Position numbers and translations under genes: made by a program. From Prevotella sp. (GTDB lineage: Bacteria > Bacteroidota > Bacteroidia > Bacteroidales > Bacteroidaceae), in the NCBI GenBank assembly GCA_003483565.1, contig DMYZ01000114.1:1-16569 (forward strand): a stretch of 16,569 nucleotides of DNA, given 5' to 3'. This document shows, one piece after another, positions 7,500 to 16,320 of this stretch; within the stretch, counting starts at the first letter, position 1, and every line of letters begins with the position of its first letter. Under the pieces are notes generated by a model. That model searched no databases. It saw only the letters and a list, made by a program, of their open reading frames with translations, and was not told the DNA's origin.

Positions 7500-9689
7500 C
7501 TATTTTAAGGTCAGGTAGAGAATTCTACTTGACCAGTCTGTCTTTTTATTGTAGTCTACATTGTTGTTGGAGGGCATCTCTAGACCATGTTCCATCAGAT
7601 AAGAGCCTTTATAGCTTTTACCTTCACAGTCGAGTGGTGTGTTGTCAATGCGGTCTAGTTCATGAACGGTATAGAACTTGTTGGGATCTAGGCCTGCCAT
7701 TTTTATGCGAGGGAGAATCTCATTGTAGAAATTATCAATTCTCCACCAATAGAAGACGGCTTTATCTTTAGAATCACTGACATACATGAGAGAAGCTACA
7801 CCTTTATGTGCAAAGGGACTTTGTAAGCGATAGATATCACCAAACTGTACGATGGGACGAATGATTTTGTATTCTTTGATGGCTTCCTTACATAGATTTT
7901 TCTCGTCGGGTGTCATGTTCTTTGGCTGGATTTCCATTCCTAATCTGCCGCTCATGGCGACATCTATACGATATTTCAAGGATGTCGTACGGAATATAGT
8001 ATGATTTGGCACAGCTGAGATATGACTTGCCATAGCAATGGCGGGGAAAAAATAGCTAGTACCATACTGCATATAGATCCGTTGCAGGGCATCTGTATTG
8101 TCGCTTACCCAGAATTCATCGAAATAAGGGAGAACACCCCAGTTTGCCCGGCCTCCTCCACTGGCACATGCCTGAATGACTATATCTGGATATTTGGTAC
8201 GGATATGCTGGAGGACTTTGTCCAGACCGCGATGGTAATCAATATAAAGGTGACTTTGATTGTTCATGGAAAGATACTGTGAACCATCATTCAGGATAGG
8301 CATATTCGCGTCCCATTTGATGTAGGCTATACCGGGATATTTGCTCAGCAAATTATCAACGGTATGATAGATGAAATCCTGAACTTTAGGATTTGAGAGG
8401 TCAAGAACAAGTTGTGTACCGCCACGTCCTGTAACTGGATCACGGTGAGCTGCTTTGATGACCCAGTCTGGATGCTTTTCATAAAGCTCACTTTTTGTAT
8501 TAGTCATTTCCGGTTCGATCCAAATACCAAACTTAATACCATGCTTTTTTGCATCCTTCAGGAGCCCCTCTATACCATCTGGTAATTTGTTCTTGTCAAC
8601 GATCCAGTCGCCAAGGGCACAATTGTCTGTCGTGCGAGGATATTTATGACCAAACCAGCCGTCATCCATAACAAAAAGTTCTCCGCCCATGTCAGCGATA
8701 TCTCCCATCATCTGATCCATCCCTTCCTGGTTGATATCAAAATAGACACCTTCCCAGCTGTTGAGAAGAATCATGCGTTCCTGATTGCCATGGCATAACA
8801 TATATTCCCGCCCCCATTTATGAAAGCTCCGGCTGGCTCCGCTCAATCCTTCATCAGAGAAAGTAAAAGCCAGGGGCGGAGTGATGAACGTCTCGCCTTT
8901 TTTAAGATGGTATACAGAGTTGTCTTCGTTAATGCCTGCGAAAAAATAATGATAAGGCGTATCGTCTGTAGCGATGCGGAGTTTATAATTGCCTCCATAG
9001 CAAAGAGCAGCTCCAATCACGTCACCGGTATTTTCTTTACCTTTGCCCTCAAGAGAAAACATGACTTCTGCATGGTCAGTATGGCTGTTGCGCACTCCAT
9101 CAGTATTTTGGATGATCTTTTCTCCCGGTTCAAGCTGTTCTTCGGCTACTTGTCCTTCATTGGCCCATGAGCCATAGAGATGGGAAAGCCATACATCACC
9201 GCGCCGGATAGGGAGCATGGCTGAATTAAAACGGGTAAGGTTAATTACTCCTTTCTCTTGATTGGTGATTTCGCTCCAAGTCTCGATCATATCAACATCA
9301 TGATAAGCACGATATTTGATGTCAACGTTGACGGGATATACAGGGTCTTTAAGATGAATAACGGTAAGAGTAGAGTTACCTTCTTCCTTAATATTATAAC
9401 CTGTAGTTTTGAGTACTGTTGTCAGGTTACCATCAGAATGAGTGATGGCAAGTGCCGCTTCTGTAGGAGCATTCATACCGTAAGCCGGATAGATATCCAT
9501 TCGCCCGTCTGTTGGATATTGAAGTGGTTCATCGTTATTTACTTTCTTTCCAAAGTAGATATACTGTGGTTCTTTTCCGTTTTCAACATTGATAATGAGA
9601 CTGATGCTCTTTGATTGTATAAATATATCTTTGGCTTCTGAATTCGTGAGTGCGCAGAGAATAAAGAGAAAAAATAGTGTTCTTTTCAT
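7500..9689 (-). CDS. GH36 alpha-galactosidase
   Basis: The 729-residue exported enzyme removes alpha-1,6-galactose side chains, here probably from galactomannan or its oligosaccharides. The start is the ATG at 9687-9689 (MKRTLFFLFI..., signal peptide to about residue 20); a longer in-frame reading from 9755 would run into the upstream gene and hide the signal. The N-terminal beta-sandwich (about 25-280) is followed by the GH36 barrel: DDGWFGHKYPRTTDNCALGD, GIWIEPEM, YIKWDAN with nucleophile Asp460, CASGGGRANWGV, and WVSDNTDA with the likely acid/base Asp530. A C-terminal beta domain follows. The length is that of full-size bacterial GH36 proteins. It lies 19 bases downstream of the acetylesterase gene on the same strand, so the two form a minus-strand operon. 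No lipobox is present, so a periplasmic location is expected. Confidence 0.95.
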   Translation of the reverse strand: MKRTLFFLFILCALTNSEAKDIFIQSKSISLIINVENGKEPQYIYFGKKVNNDEPLQYPTDGRMDIYPAYGMNAPTEAALAITHSDGNLTTVLKTTGYNIKEEGNSTLTVIHLKDPVYPVNVDIKYRAYHDVDMIETWSEITNQEKGVINLTRFNSAMLPIRRGDVWLSHLYGSWANEGQVAEEQLEPGEKIIQNTDGVRNSHTDHAEVMFSLEGKGKENTGDVIGAALCYGGNYKLRIATDDTPYHYFFAGINEDNSVYHLKKGETFITPPLAFTFSDEGLSGASRSFHKWGREYMLCHGNQERMILLNSWEGVYFDINQEGMDQMMGDIADMGGELFVMDDGWFGHKYPRTTDNCALGDWIVDKNKLPDGIEGLLKDAKKHGIKFGIWIEPEMTNTKSELYEKHPDWVIKAAHRDPVTGRGGTQLVLDLSNPKVQDFIYHTVDNLLSKYPGIAYIKWDANMPILNDGSQYLSMNNQSHLYIDYHRGLDKVLQHIRTKYPDIVIQACASGGGRANWGVLPYFDEFWVSDNTDALQRIYMQYGTSYFFPAIAMASHISAVPNHTIFRTTSLKYRIDVAMSGRLGMEIQPKNMTPDEKNLCKEAIKEYKIIRPIVQFGDIYRLQSPFAHKGVASLMYVSDSKDKAVFYWWRIDNFYNEILPRIKMAGLDPNKFYTVHELDRIDNTPLDCEGKSYKGSYLMEHGLEMPSNNNVDYNKKTDWSSRILYLTLK

Positions 9690-9708
9690 AAATAAACTTT
9701 TATTTATA

Positions 9709-11160
9709 TTACCATTTATCTGTACGGAAAGGGAAGAGAGGAAGCATTCCGCCATTTTTCAGATTACCAAGCTGGAAGTTACGGAAACAATATCTCACGG
9801 CTACCGGATGTTGAACCTCTGAGGATGTTACAACAATAGTTTCATTCTTTTGGTCATTTCCAGGTACCCAATAGTGACTAGCTTTGGCTTTATGGAATAT
9901 TTTGTCTGCACCTGCTACTTCGAATCCTTCGATGTCTTCATAACGGGAATAGCCACCTTCGTTATTCTGCAGACGTATGTAGCAGGAATCATTGGAAATC
10001 GTCATATTCTTGTAGCGTGGACTGTCACTTATAATGTTTTTGATACCATAATTGTGACTGAGGGCGATGAAGGCAAGACGTTCTCCGACTGGTTCCTTCT
10101 GGCAGGGATGGATCTGTGAATATTCATAGGGATAAACAAGATCATTAGTGCAGACCAGGTCACTGTTGGGAATAATGTCCATAGCCCGTAGCTGCTGCTC
10201 ACGAAGCAATGCGCCCGAGATACCGTCGTTTCCATCTCCCTCGGTATAAGGAGCTATCTGAACAAAATAAAAAGGTATATCTCCTTCTTTAAAGTCTCGC
10301 CGCCATTGTTCGGCAAGAAGTTTCATACGCTCAGAGTACTGGTTTCCGGGATCACCTACATTGGAAGAACCCTGATAGAAAAGTATACCTTTTACGGTAT
10401 AATTGAGTATGGGGTGGAAGGTGCCATTGCCCCAGAGAAGAGGGCGAAGATAATCCCAGGAAAATTTCCTGGCCATATCAATGGAGTCAAGAGGCTCTTG
10501 AGTGTATTTCTTAAGATTATCTTTGTCAAGCCAGCTTTCTACACGCGTGCCACCTTTATTGGCAAGTATCAGACCGACAGGAATATGAAGAGCCTTATGA
10601 ATAACTTGTGCAAAAGCATAGCCGACAGCACTGCAGTCGCTGACGGTATTGATATCTATTTGTTCCCATTTACAGTCGGCATCGTCGAGAGGAGTCATGC
10701 TCATGACGCTTGGAATTTTAACATAATAAATACCATGGACTGTAGAAGCATTGACAACCGTTTCATTATAGTCTTTATTAGGACAATTATTGAAGCCTTT
10801 CACAGGAAACTCCATATTGCTCTGGCCGCCACATACCCATACTTCACCGGAATAAATATTGTGGATGGTAGTACTTTCTCCGTCATTGAAAGTAATGGAA
10901 AGAGGAGTATAGCTGGCAACAGGTGTCTTGACTTTGACAAGCCACCGCCCGTTTAGATCTGTTGTTACCTTATATTTACTCTTAGACCAGGATACATAAA
11001 CGAGAACATTCTTTCCTGGTTTGTCCCAGCCCCATAGACGGGTCTCAGCTTTTTGTTGGAGTATCATGTTATCACAAATAATATGTGGTAACTTGACTTT
11101 TGCCTGAACGTCAGTGAGCGTTAATGCAGCAAATATGAATAGAGTGATTTTCTTGAACAT
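9709..11160 (-). CDS. SGNH-type carbohydrate acetylesterase (sialate O-acetylesterase family)
   Basis: The 483-residue protein has a cleavable signal peptide (MFKKITLFIF...DVQA, about residue 20). It belongs to the SASA/DUF303 SGNH-hydrolase family, which removes acetyl esters from sugars. Visible features are the N-terminal block LPHIICDNMILQQ and GWDKPGKNV, SGEVWVCGGQSNMEFPV with nucleophile Ser114, NKGGTRVESW (the Gly/Asn oxyanion block), GILFYQGSSN, and IHPCQKEPVGERLA with catalytic His351. The closing PVAVRYCF...PFRTDKW is typical of full-length members. Despite the family name, sialic acid is an unlikely substrate here: among mannanases and an alpha-galactosidase, deacetylation of acetylated (galacto)glucomannan is more plausible. 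It is first in the minus-strand operon with GH36 and faces the CE7-type esterase operon across a divergent promoter region. The exact substrate position is unknown. Confidence 0.88.
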   Translation of the reverse strand: MFKKITLFIFAALTLTDVQAKVKLPHIICDNMILQQKAETRLWGWDKPGKNVLVYVSWSKSKYKVTTDLNGRWLVKVKTPVASYTPLSITFNDGESTTIHNIYSGEVWVCGGQSNMEFPVKGFNNCPNKDYNETVVNASTVHGIYYVKIPSVMSMTPLDDADCKWEQIDINTVSDCSAVGYAFAQVIHKALHIPVGLILANKGGTRVESWLDKDNLKKYTQEPLDSIDMARKFSWDYLRPLLWGNGTFHPILNYTVKGILFYQGSSNVGDPGNQYSERMKLLAEQWRRDFKEGDIPFYFVQIAPYTEGDGNDGISGALLREQQLRAMDIIPNSDLVCTNDLVYPYEYSQIHPCQKEPVGERLAFIALSHNYGIKNIISDSPRYKNMTISNDSCYIRLQNNEGGYSRYEDIEGFEVAGADKIFHKAKASHYWVPGNDQKNETIVVTSSEVQHPVAVRYCFRNFQLGNLKNGGMLPLFPFRTDKW

Positions 11161-11197
11161 TGGTTTTTAATTATTATAATAGGTTTGAATCAGGTTA

Positions 11198-11205
11198 CAA
11201 ATATA
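11198..11205 (-). promoter_or_regulatory. -7 promoter element for the acetylesterase-GH36 operon
   Basis: The plus strand reads CAAATATA, so the minus strand carries TATATTTG, an exact TAnnTTTG match. It lies about 37 bases before the ATG of the SGNH esterase (11160), giving a leader of about 30 bases. No clear -33 TTTG is seen at the usual distance. Confidence 0.55.
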
Positions 11206-11302
11206 GTTGTTTTTTAAAAAGGTTGTATCTGTTTTTTCTCCATTTCGTTTTTTAGTGTAAATAATTAGCAAAATAGTATTATTCTTATTACAGAATAACT
11301 TT

Positions 11303-11310
11303 TATCTTTG
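11303..11310 (+). promoter_or_regulatory. -7 promoter element (TATCTTTG) for the CE7-GH26-GH130 operon
   Basis: TATCTTTG matches TAnnTTTG and lies 57 bases before the ATG at 11368. This implies a leader of about 50 bases that is very AT-rich. The -33 region is not recognisable. The same 8-mer is used before the gene at 2165. Confidence 0.6.
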
Positions 11311-11367
11311 CATTATATTAAAACAGAAACCTAAATAACTTTATTTCTTAAATAATATATTCTCTTT

Positions 11368-12657
11368 ATGGTAAAAAAAATAGTATCACTTTTTATTGTG
11401 ATGTTGATCGGACTACATTCATTTGCACAGATCAGAGGTACAAATATCGTGGTGATGGTACAACCTGATCATACGGATTGGAATTATGAGGCTGGTCAGA
11501 CGGCTGTGTTTAAAGTCTCGGTATTAAAATCGTCAACACTTCTCTCTGATGTAAAGATAGATTATGAAGCTGGTCCGGTGGAGTTCCCTACTGTAAAGAA
11601 AGAGGGGGTGACATTGAAGGATGGTACAATGACATGGAAGGGCAGTATGGCTGTTCCAGGCTTTTATCGTTTGAAGATTATTGCTCATGTAGGTAATAAA
11701 ACTTATGAAGGTCTTTGCACTGCAGGATTCTCTCCACAAAAAGTACAGCCTGCAGCTCAGTGCCCAAAAGACTTCGATGCTTTTTGGAAAAAAGCTTTGG
11801 AGGAAGCCAGGAAAAATGGATTAAACCCAACTCGCCGTCTTTTACCGGAACGTTGTACTCAGGACATGAATGTTTATGAAATAAGCTATGTCAATGATCA
11901 ACCGAACAGTAGAATATATGGTATATTAAGTATTCCAACACATTCTGGCAAATATCCTGCTTTGCTGCGGGTGCCAGGTGCTGGAGTCCGTCCGTATCAG
12001 GGAGATACCTATACAGCTCCAGGTAAGGCAATTGTCTTAGAAATAGGTATTCATGGAATACCTGTCACCATGGATCAGAAAGTATATGATGATTTGCTGA
12101 ATGGCGCTTTGAGAAGTTACAGTTATACTAATCTTGAGGACCCTGACCAGAATTATTACAAACGTGTTGTAGTAGGTGCTGTCCGTGGTGTGGATTATAT
12201 TTCTTCTCTTCCGGAATGGGATGGTAAAATTATTGGGGTTACCGGGGCCAGTCAGGGTGGTTTCCTTTCTTTGGCTGTAGCTGCGCTTGACAAGCGCATA
12301 ACTTTTCTTGCTGCTGTACATGATGCCATGTGTGATTATGAGTCTGAATTAAAAGGGGTGGCAGGAGGATGGCCACATTATTTCCTTTATGACAAAGATC
12401 CTACACAACAGAAAATAAATGCTGTACGTTATTATGATGGTGATAATTTTGCCCGTCGTTGTCATGTTCCGGCATGGTTCTCTTTTGGTTATAATGATGA
12501 GACTGTACCACCGACTTCTTCCTATGGTGTATATAATATTTATCCTGGACCAAAAACTTTAAGTGTTTATCAGCAGACGGGGCATTATTGGTATCAGGAG
12601 CAGTGGGATGAGTGGCAGGCATGGTTATTCAGTAAATTGCTAAGTACAGTTGAATAG
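11368..12657 (+). CDS. CE7-like acetyl esterase (AXE1 family) with N-terminal Ig-like domain
   Basis: The 429-residue exported esterase has a signal peptide ending near HSFA-Q (residue 20). Residues about 25-125 form an Ig-like beta-sandwich (YEAGQTAVFKVSV..., GFYRLKIIAHVG). From about 130 the alpha/beta-hydrolase of the acetyl xylan esterase (AXE1, CE7) type begins with CPKDFDAFWKKAL. Its triad is visible: GVTGASQGG with Ser295, GYNDETVPP with Asp377, and QQTGHYW with His406. The RGVDYISSLPEWDG block before the nucleophile elbow is characteristic of the family. CE7 enzymes remove acetyl groups from small sugars and oligosaccharides. In this locus acetylated manno-oligosaccharides are the likely substrate, although family names refer to xylan and cephalosporin. 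It is the first gene of the plus-strand operon, 19 bases before the GH26 gene. Family assignment is strong, substrate inferred. Confidence 0.9.
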   Translation: MVKKIVSLFIVMLIGLHSFAQIRGTNIVVMVQPDHTDWNYEAGQTAVFKVSVLKSSTLLSDVKIDYEAGPVEFPTVKKEGVTLKDGTMTWKGSMAVPGFYRLKIIAHVGNKTYEGLCTAGFSPQKVQPAAQCPKDFDAFWKKALEEARKNGLNPTRRLLPERCTQDMNVYEISYVNDQPNSRIYGILSIPTHSGKYPALLRVPGAGVRPYQGDTYTAPGKAIVLEIGIHGIPVTMDQKVYDDLLNGALRSYSYTNLEDPDQNYYKRVVVGAVRGVDYISSLPEWDGKIIGVTGASQGGFLSLAVAALDKRITFLAAVHDAMCDYESELKGVAGGWPHYFLYDKDPTQQKINAVRYYDGDNFARRCHVPAWFSFGYNDETVPPTSSYGVYNIYPGPKTLSVYQQTGHYWYQEQWDEWQAWLFSKLLSTVE

Positions 12658-12676
12658 CGTTTTAATAAATAATAGG

Positions 12677-13747
12677 ATGAAAAAAATATTTAGTCTTGTT
12701 ATAGGGATAGTAGTCAGCACGGGTATAATGGCAGGAGAACCTTCTACCCCGGCATCACTGTTGATCGCACGCTTGAAGAAAATTCAGAAAAAAGGGATGA
12801 TGATCGGTCATCAAGATGATCCTGTTTATGGACATAACTGGAAATGGGACAAGGGACGCTCTGATGTCAAAGAAGTTTGTGGCGATTATCCTGCTGTCAT
12901 GGGCTTTGAATTGGGGGGCATAGAACTTGGACATAAGGAAAATATCGATCATGTGCCTTTTGGCCGTATGCGACAAGAGATTGTCAATCAGTATAAGCGT
13001 GGGGGCGTCATTACCTTGAGCTGGCATCCTTCCAACCCTGTGACTGGGAGAAATGCATGGGATCCTTCAGGCAACCCTGTTAAGGAAATCCTTCCAGGAG
13101 GTTCTCAATATCAGAAGTTTGAAGCTTGGCTGAAAATAATCGCTGGCTTCTTTAATTCACTCAGGACGCCAGAAGGGAAAATGATACCGGTTATTTTTCG
13201 CCCATGGCATGAGATGGGTGGTAATTGGTTTTGGTGGGGGGCGCAAGGAACTACGCCAGAAGAATATAAAAAGCTTTATATTTTTACTTATCACAGGTTG
13301 ACAGGCTTATATAAGTGTGATAATTTGGTGTGGGCTTTTTCTCCTAATTCCGGTGTTGATAATTATACGAAGTATTATCCCGGAAATCATTATGTTGATC
13401 TCCTTGGCATAGATCTTTATGATTTTGATCATAATAATGCCGTTTATGAGAAAAACTTGCGACATGATCTTGACATGCTTCAATGCTTAGGCCGCCAGCA
13501 AGGCAAACTGATTGCTCTTACTGAAACTGGTGCGCAGACCTTGCCAGACTCAACATGGTTTACCCAAGTGTTTTGGCCTGTTGCAAAAAAGTATCCTATC
13601 TGTTATTCCCTTTTTTGGCGTAATGCCTGGGATAATCCTAAAGAACTCTATATAGCTGCACCAGGACTTTCTGTGGAAAAAGACTTTAAGGTGTTTGCTG
13701 AAGATAAAAAAACTCTATTTGATAAAGACATCGAAAAAATTAAATGA
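12677..13747 (+). CDS. GH26 endo-beta-1,4-mannanase
   Basis: The 356-residue exported mannanase has a signal peptide ending near GIMAG (residue 20) and no lipobox. The ATG at 12677 was chosen because the upstream in-frame ATG at 12650 overlaps the CE7 stop and adds nine polar residues before the hydrophobic core. GH26 landmarks are GHQDDPVYG, MGFELGGIE, ITLSWHPSNP, the acid/base motif FRPWHEMGGNWFWWG with Glu179, the LLGIDLYDF strand, and LTETGA with nucleophile Glu283. SLFWRNAW lines the end of the cleft. It resembles the Bacteroides GH26 mannanases that release mannobiose and are encoded beside a GH130 phosphorylase and an epimerase, as in Bacteroides fragilis. Its product would feed the next three genes. 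Its last codons overlap a possible ATG of the GH130 gene (ATGA at 13744-13747). Confidence 0.94.
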   Translation: MKKIFSLVIGIVVSTGIMAGEPSTPASLLIARLKKIQKKGMMIGHQDDPVYGHNWKWDKGRSDVKEVCGDYPAVMGFELGGIELGHKENIDHVPFGRMRQEIVNQYKRGGVITLSWHPSNPVTGRNAWDPSGNPVKEILPGGSQYQKFEAWLKIIAGFFNSLRTPEGKMIPVIFRPWHEMGGNWFWWGAQGTTPEEYKKLYIFTYHRLTGLYKCDNLVWAFSPNSGVDNYTKYYPGNHYVDLLGIDLYDFDHNNAVYEKNLRHDLDMLQCLGRQQGKLIALTETGAQTLPDSTWFTQVFWPVAKKYPICYSLFWRNAWDNPKELYIAAPGLSVEKDFKVFAEDKKTLFDKDIEKIK

Positions 13748-13767
13748 AAAGAAAAACAGACTTGACA

Positions 13768-14937
13768 ATGAAAAACTACCAAGAGAAAATAGCAGCTCTT
13801 CGCAAACATTATGAAGAGCTTTTGATAAGGTCGAATATACCTGAAGAATGGGGAAATGGTATTTATACCCGATATCGATATCCTATTCTTACGGCGGAGC
13901 ATATACCGTTGGAGTGGAGATATGATTTCAATGAAAAAGACAATCCATACTTAATGCAACGCATTATAATGAATGCTACCATGAACAGTGGTGCTATTAA
14001 ATGGCATGGGAATTATGTACTGGTGGTGCGGGTGGAAGGTGCTGACCGAAAGAGCTTTTTCGCTGTGGCTGAGAGCCCTAACGGTATTGATAATTTTCGT
14101 TTTTGGGATGAACCTGTTACTATGCCTGATGATACTATTCCGGCAACTAATATTTATGATATGAGAATTACGGCTCATGAAGATGGATGGATTTATGGCA
14201 TATTCTGTGCGGAGCGCCATAATGACTGTCACCCCGAAGATTTGAGCGCAGCTACGGCGACAGCGGCTATTGCCCGTACAAAAGATCTTATTCATTGGGA
14301 TCGCCTGCCTGATCTCAAGTCTGGAAGCCAGCAGCGTAATGTCGTACTTCATCCGGAATTCGTTGACGGAAAGTATGCATTCTATACTCGTCCTCAGGAT
14401 GATTTTATTAATGCCGGCAGTGGTGGTGGTATTGGCTGGGCTCTGGTTGATGATATTACGCATGCCAGGATTACGGAAGAGAAGATTATCAGCTTGCGAC
14501 ATTACCATACTATTATGGAAGTGAAGAATGGGGAAGGACCTCATCCTATCAAGACTCCAAAGGGATGGTTGCATCTGGCCCATGGGGTGAGGGGATGTGC
14601 TTCTGGTTTGCGTTATGTACTTTATATGTATATGACTGCCCTTGATGATCCTTCCCGTGTTATAGCTCAGCCGGGGGGGTATTTCCTGGCACCTCAGGGA
14701 TCCGAGTATATTGGAGATGTGATGAATGTGACTTTTTCCAATGGATGGATTGCTGATAAAGATGGTAAAGTGTTTATCTATTATGCCAGCAGTGACACTC
14801 GTATGCATGTTGTCACTTCAACGATAGACAAACTTGTGGATTACTGTATGGAAACTCCTGCAGACGGATATTCTACAACGGCAAGTGTAGCAAAAATCAA
14901 GACTCTGATAGCCAAGAACAGAATTAACGAAAAATAA
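13768..14937 (+). CDS. GH130 4-O-beta-D-mannosyl-D-glucose phosphorylase
   Basis: The 389-residue cytoplasmic enzyme (no signal peptide) phosphorolyses mannosyl-beta-1,4-glucose to mannose 1-phosphate and glucose. The five-bladed propeller family GH130, subgroup 1, is recognised from WGNGIYTRYRYPILTAEH, VRVEGADRKSFFAVAESPNG, NIYDMRITAHEDGWIYG, SQQRNVVLHPEFVDGKYAFY, NGEGPHPIKTP and YYASSDTRMHV. With the ATG at 13768, the YDMR aspartate falls at residue 131, the number I recall for the catalytic acid of the B. fragilis enzyme. That is one reason to prefer this start over the in-frame ATG at 13744. The other is that family members begin close to the helix KIAALRKHYEELL. The 13744 start would overlap the GH26 stop as ATGA and add eight residues, and cannot be excluded. 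The symporter gene follows after one base. Confidence 0.95.
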   Translation: MKNYQEKIAALRKHYEELLIRSNIPEEWGNGIYTRYRYPILTAEHIPLEWRYDFNEKDNPYLMQRIIMNATMNSGAIKWHGNYVLVVRVEGADRKSFFAVAESPNGIDNFRFWDEPVTMPDDTIPATNIYDMRITAHEDGWIYGIFCAERHNDCHPEDLSAATATAAIARTKDLIHWDRLPDLKSGSQQRNVVLHPEFVDGKYAFYTRPQDDFINAGSGGGIGWALVDDITHARITEEKIISLRHYHTIMEVKNGEGPHPIKTPKGWLHLAHGVRGCASGLRYVLYMYMTALDDPSRVIAQPGGYFLAPQGSEYIGDVMNVTFSNGWIADKDGKVFIYYASSDTRMHVVTSTIDKLVDYCMETPADGYSTTASVAKIKTLIAKNRINEK

Positions 14938-14938
14938 A

Positions 14939-16318
14939 ATGGCGAAGGCAAAATTGATAGAGAAGATCGGTTATGGTTTTGGAGATATGTCTTCCAGTAT
15001 GTTCTGGAAGATATTTTCCTATTATCTGCCTATTTTTTATAGTGATATCTTTGGATTGTCTCTGGGAGCAACAGCAACGCTGATGCTTGTTACCCGTATA
15101 TGGGATGCTATATCTGATCCGATGATGGGTATCATTTCCGACCGTACTCATACTCGATGGGGAAAATACCGTCCGTATTTGCTCTTCTTCGCGGCTCCTT
15201 TTGCAATAGCAGGTATTTTTCTCTTTACCACTCCTCCTTTGGGAGAAACCGGTAAACTGATATGGGCTTATGTCACTTATATTATCATGATGACAGTGTA
15301 CACCGGCATCAATGTACCTTATGGGTCTATGTTGGGAGTAATGACGAATGATACTGATGAGAAAACGGTCTTTTCCAGCTTCCGTATGTTCTTTGCTTAT
15401 GCCGGCAGTTTTATGGCGCTGTATTCATGGGAACCATTGTGTAATTTCTTTATTTCTCAGGGCAACAGCAAGGCTACGGCATGGCAGCATGCTATGATCG
15501 TTATTGCCGTTTTCTGTTTTTTCCTGTTCCTTCTTTGTTTTCGTTTTAGTAAAGAACATGTTAAGGTCGAAGCTACTTCCCTTGGCTCTGATGTTAAATC
15601 TTTGTTGAAGAATTCTCCATGGTGGTTGCTTACTGTAGCTGCTCTTTGCTCTAATCTTTTCAACACGGTACGTGGTTCAACTGTGGCTTACTATTTTAAA
15701 TATTATATTGGTGATCAGGTTAATATTAATTTTGGCCTTTTCAGCTTTCTTTTCTTTGCCGGCCTTTTTCTTTCTATAGGTGAGGTTTGTAACATGATAG
15801 GAGTTGTTACAGCCGTGCCCGTCAGTCGCAAGATTGGCAAACGGCTTACTTTTGTTGCTGCTTGTATAGGCATGGTCATATTGAGTATTCTTTTCTTTTA
15901 TTTACCATTGACAAATGCCGGATTTATTTCTATGCTGGTATTACAGATCCTAATCTCTGTTTGCACAGGTGTTATTTCACCACTGATATGGAGTATGTAT
16001 GCAGATGTATCAGATTATGCTACTGTAAAAGACGGATCATCCTCTACGGGACTTATATTTTCTTCTGGATCTATGGCGCAGAAGTTTGGAAGTGCTATCG
16101 CCGGAAGTGCAGTCCTTTGGCTTTTTGCTGCATTCGGATTGGTACCTAATGCCGTTCATCAGACAGCAGCCGCTATTTTGGGAATGAAACTCACGATGAG
16201 CTGGATCCCTGCCGGTATTGCTTTTCTGATGATTGTCATTATTGGCCTTTATCCACTTACTAAGAGCAAAATGATTAATATAAATAATGCATTGAAGAAA
16301 ATACGTAAAACAGAATAA
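14939..16318 (+). CDS. GPH-family (MelB-like) sugar:cation symporter
   Basis: The 459-residue inner-membrane transporter has about twelve hydrophobic segments, the MFS fold used by the glycoside-pentoside-hexuronide family. The diagnostic N-terminal motif is RIWDAISDPMMGIISDRT followed by RWGKYRPY. Its Asp56 and Asp60 line up with the cation-binding Asp55 and Asp59 of MelB. The central-loop region and a second DVSDYATVKDGSSSTG motif after helix 10 also fit. Embedded between GH130 (one base upstream) and the epimerase (two bases downstream), it most likely brings mannobiose or a close manno-oligosaccharide from periplasm to cytoplasm, driven by Na+ or H+. Gene order matches the B. fragilis mannan cluster. 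At the position of MelB Asp19 this protein has Ser by my hand alignment, so its sugar contacts probably differ. Substrate is inferred from context only. Confidence 0.92.
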   Translation: MAKAKLIEKIGYGFGDMSSSMFWKIFSYYLPIFYSDIFGLSLGATATLMLVTRIWDAISDPMMGIISDRTHTRWGKYRPYLLFFAAPFAIAGIFLFTTPPLGETGKLIWAYVTYIIMMTVYTGINVPYGSMLGVMTNDTDEKTVFSSFRMFFAYAGSFMALYSWEPLCNFFISQGNSKATAWQHAMIVIAVFCFFLFLLCFRFSKEHVKVEATSLGSDVKSLLKNSPWWLLTVAALCSNLFNTVRGSTVAYYFKYYIGDQVNINFGLFSFLFFAGLFLSIGEVCNMIGVVTAVPVSRKIGKRLTFVAACIGMVILSILFFYLPLTNAGFISMLVLQILISVCTGVISPLIWSMYADVSDYATVKDGSSSTGLIFSSGSMAQKFGSAIAGSAVLWLFAAFGLVPNAVHQTAAAILGMKLTMSWIPAGIAFLMIVIIGLYPLTKSKMININNALKKIRKTE

Positions 16319-16320
16319 GC

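Larger units (their letters stand above)
11161..11367. promoter_or_regulatory. divergent promoter region between the two esterase operons
   Basis: This AT-rich 207-base stretch holds no gene. It carries back-to-back -7 elements (minus strand 11198-11205, plus strand 11303-11310). Between them the run GTTTTTT occurs at 11209, 11231 and 11247. Joint control of both mannan operons by one regulator is plausible, but I recognise no operator. Confidence 0.6.

Noticed and set aside
9690..9755. 22-codon N-terminal extension of the GH36 protein
   Set aside because: It would overlap the 3' end of the upstream esterase gene, and the ATG at 9689 begins a standard signal peptide.
10306..10956. 216-codon open frame on the plus strand inside the SGNH esterase gene
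   Set aside because: It is antisense to a conserved esterase, with no promoter and no family resemblance.
13951..14808. 285-codon open frame on the minus strand inside the GH130 gene
   Set aside because: It lies fully antisense to a gene whose catalytic motifs are intact, and its translation has no recognisable domain and looks like mirror-coded sequence.
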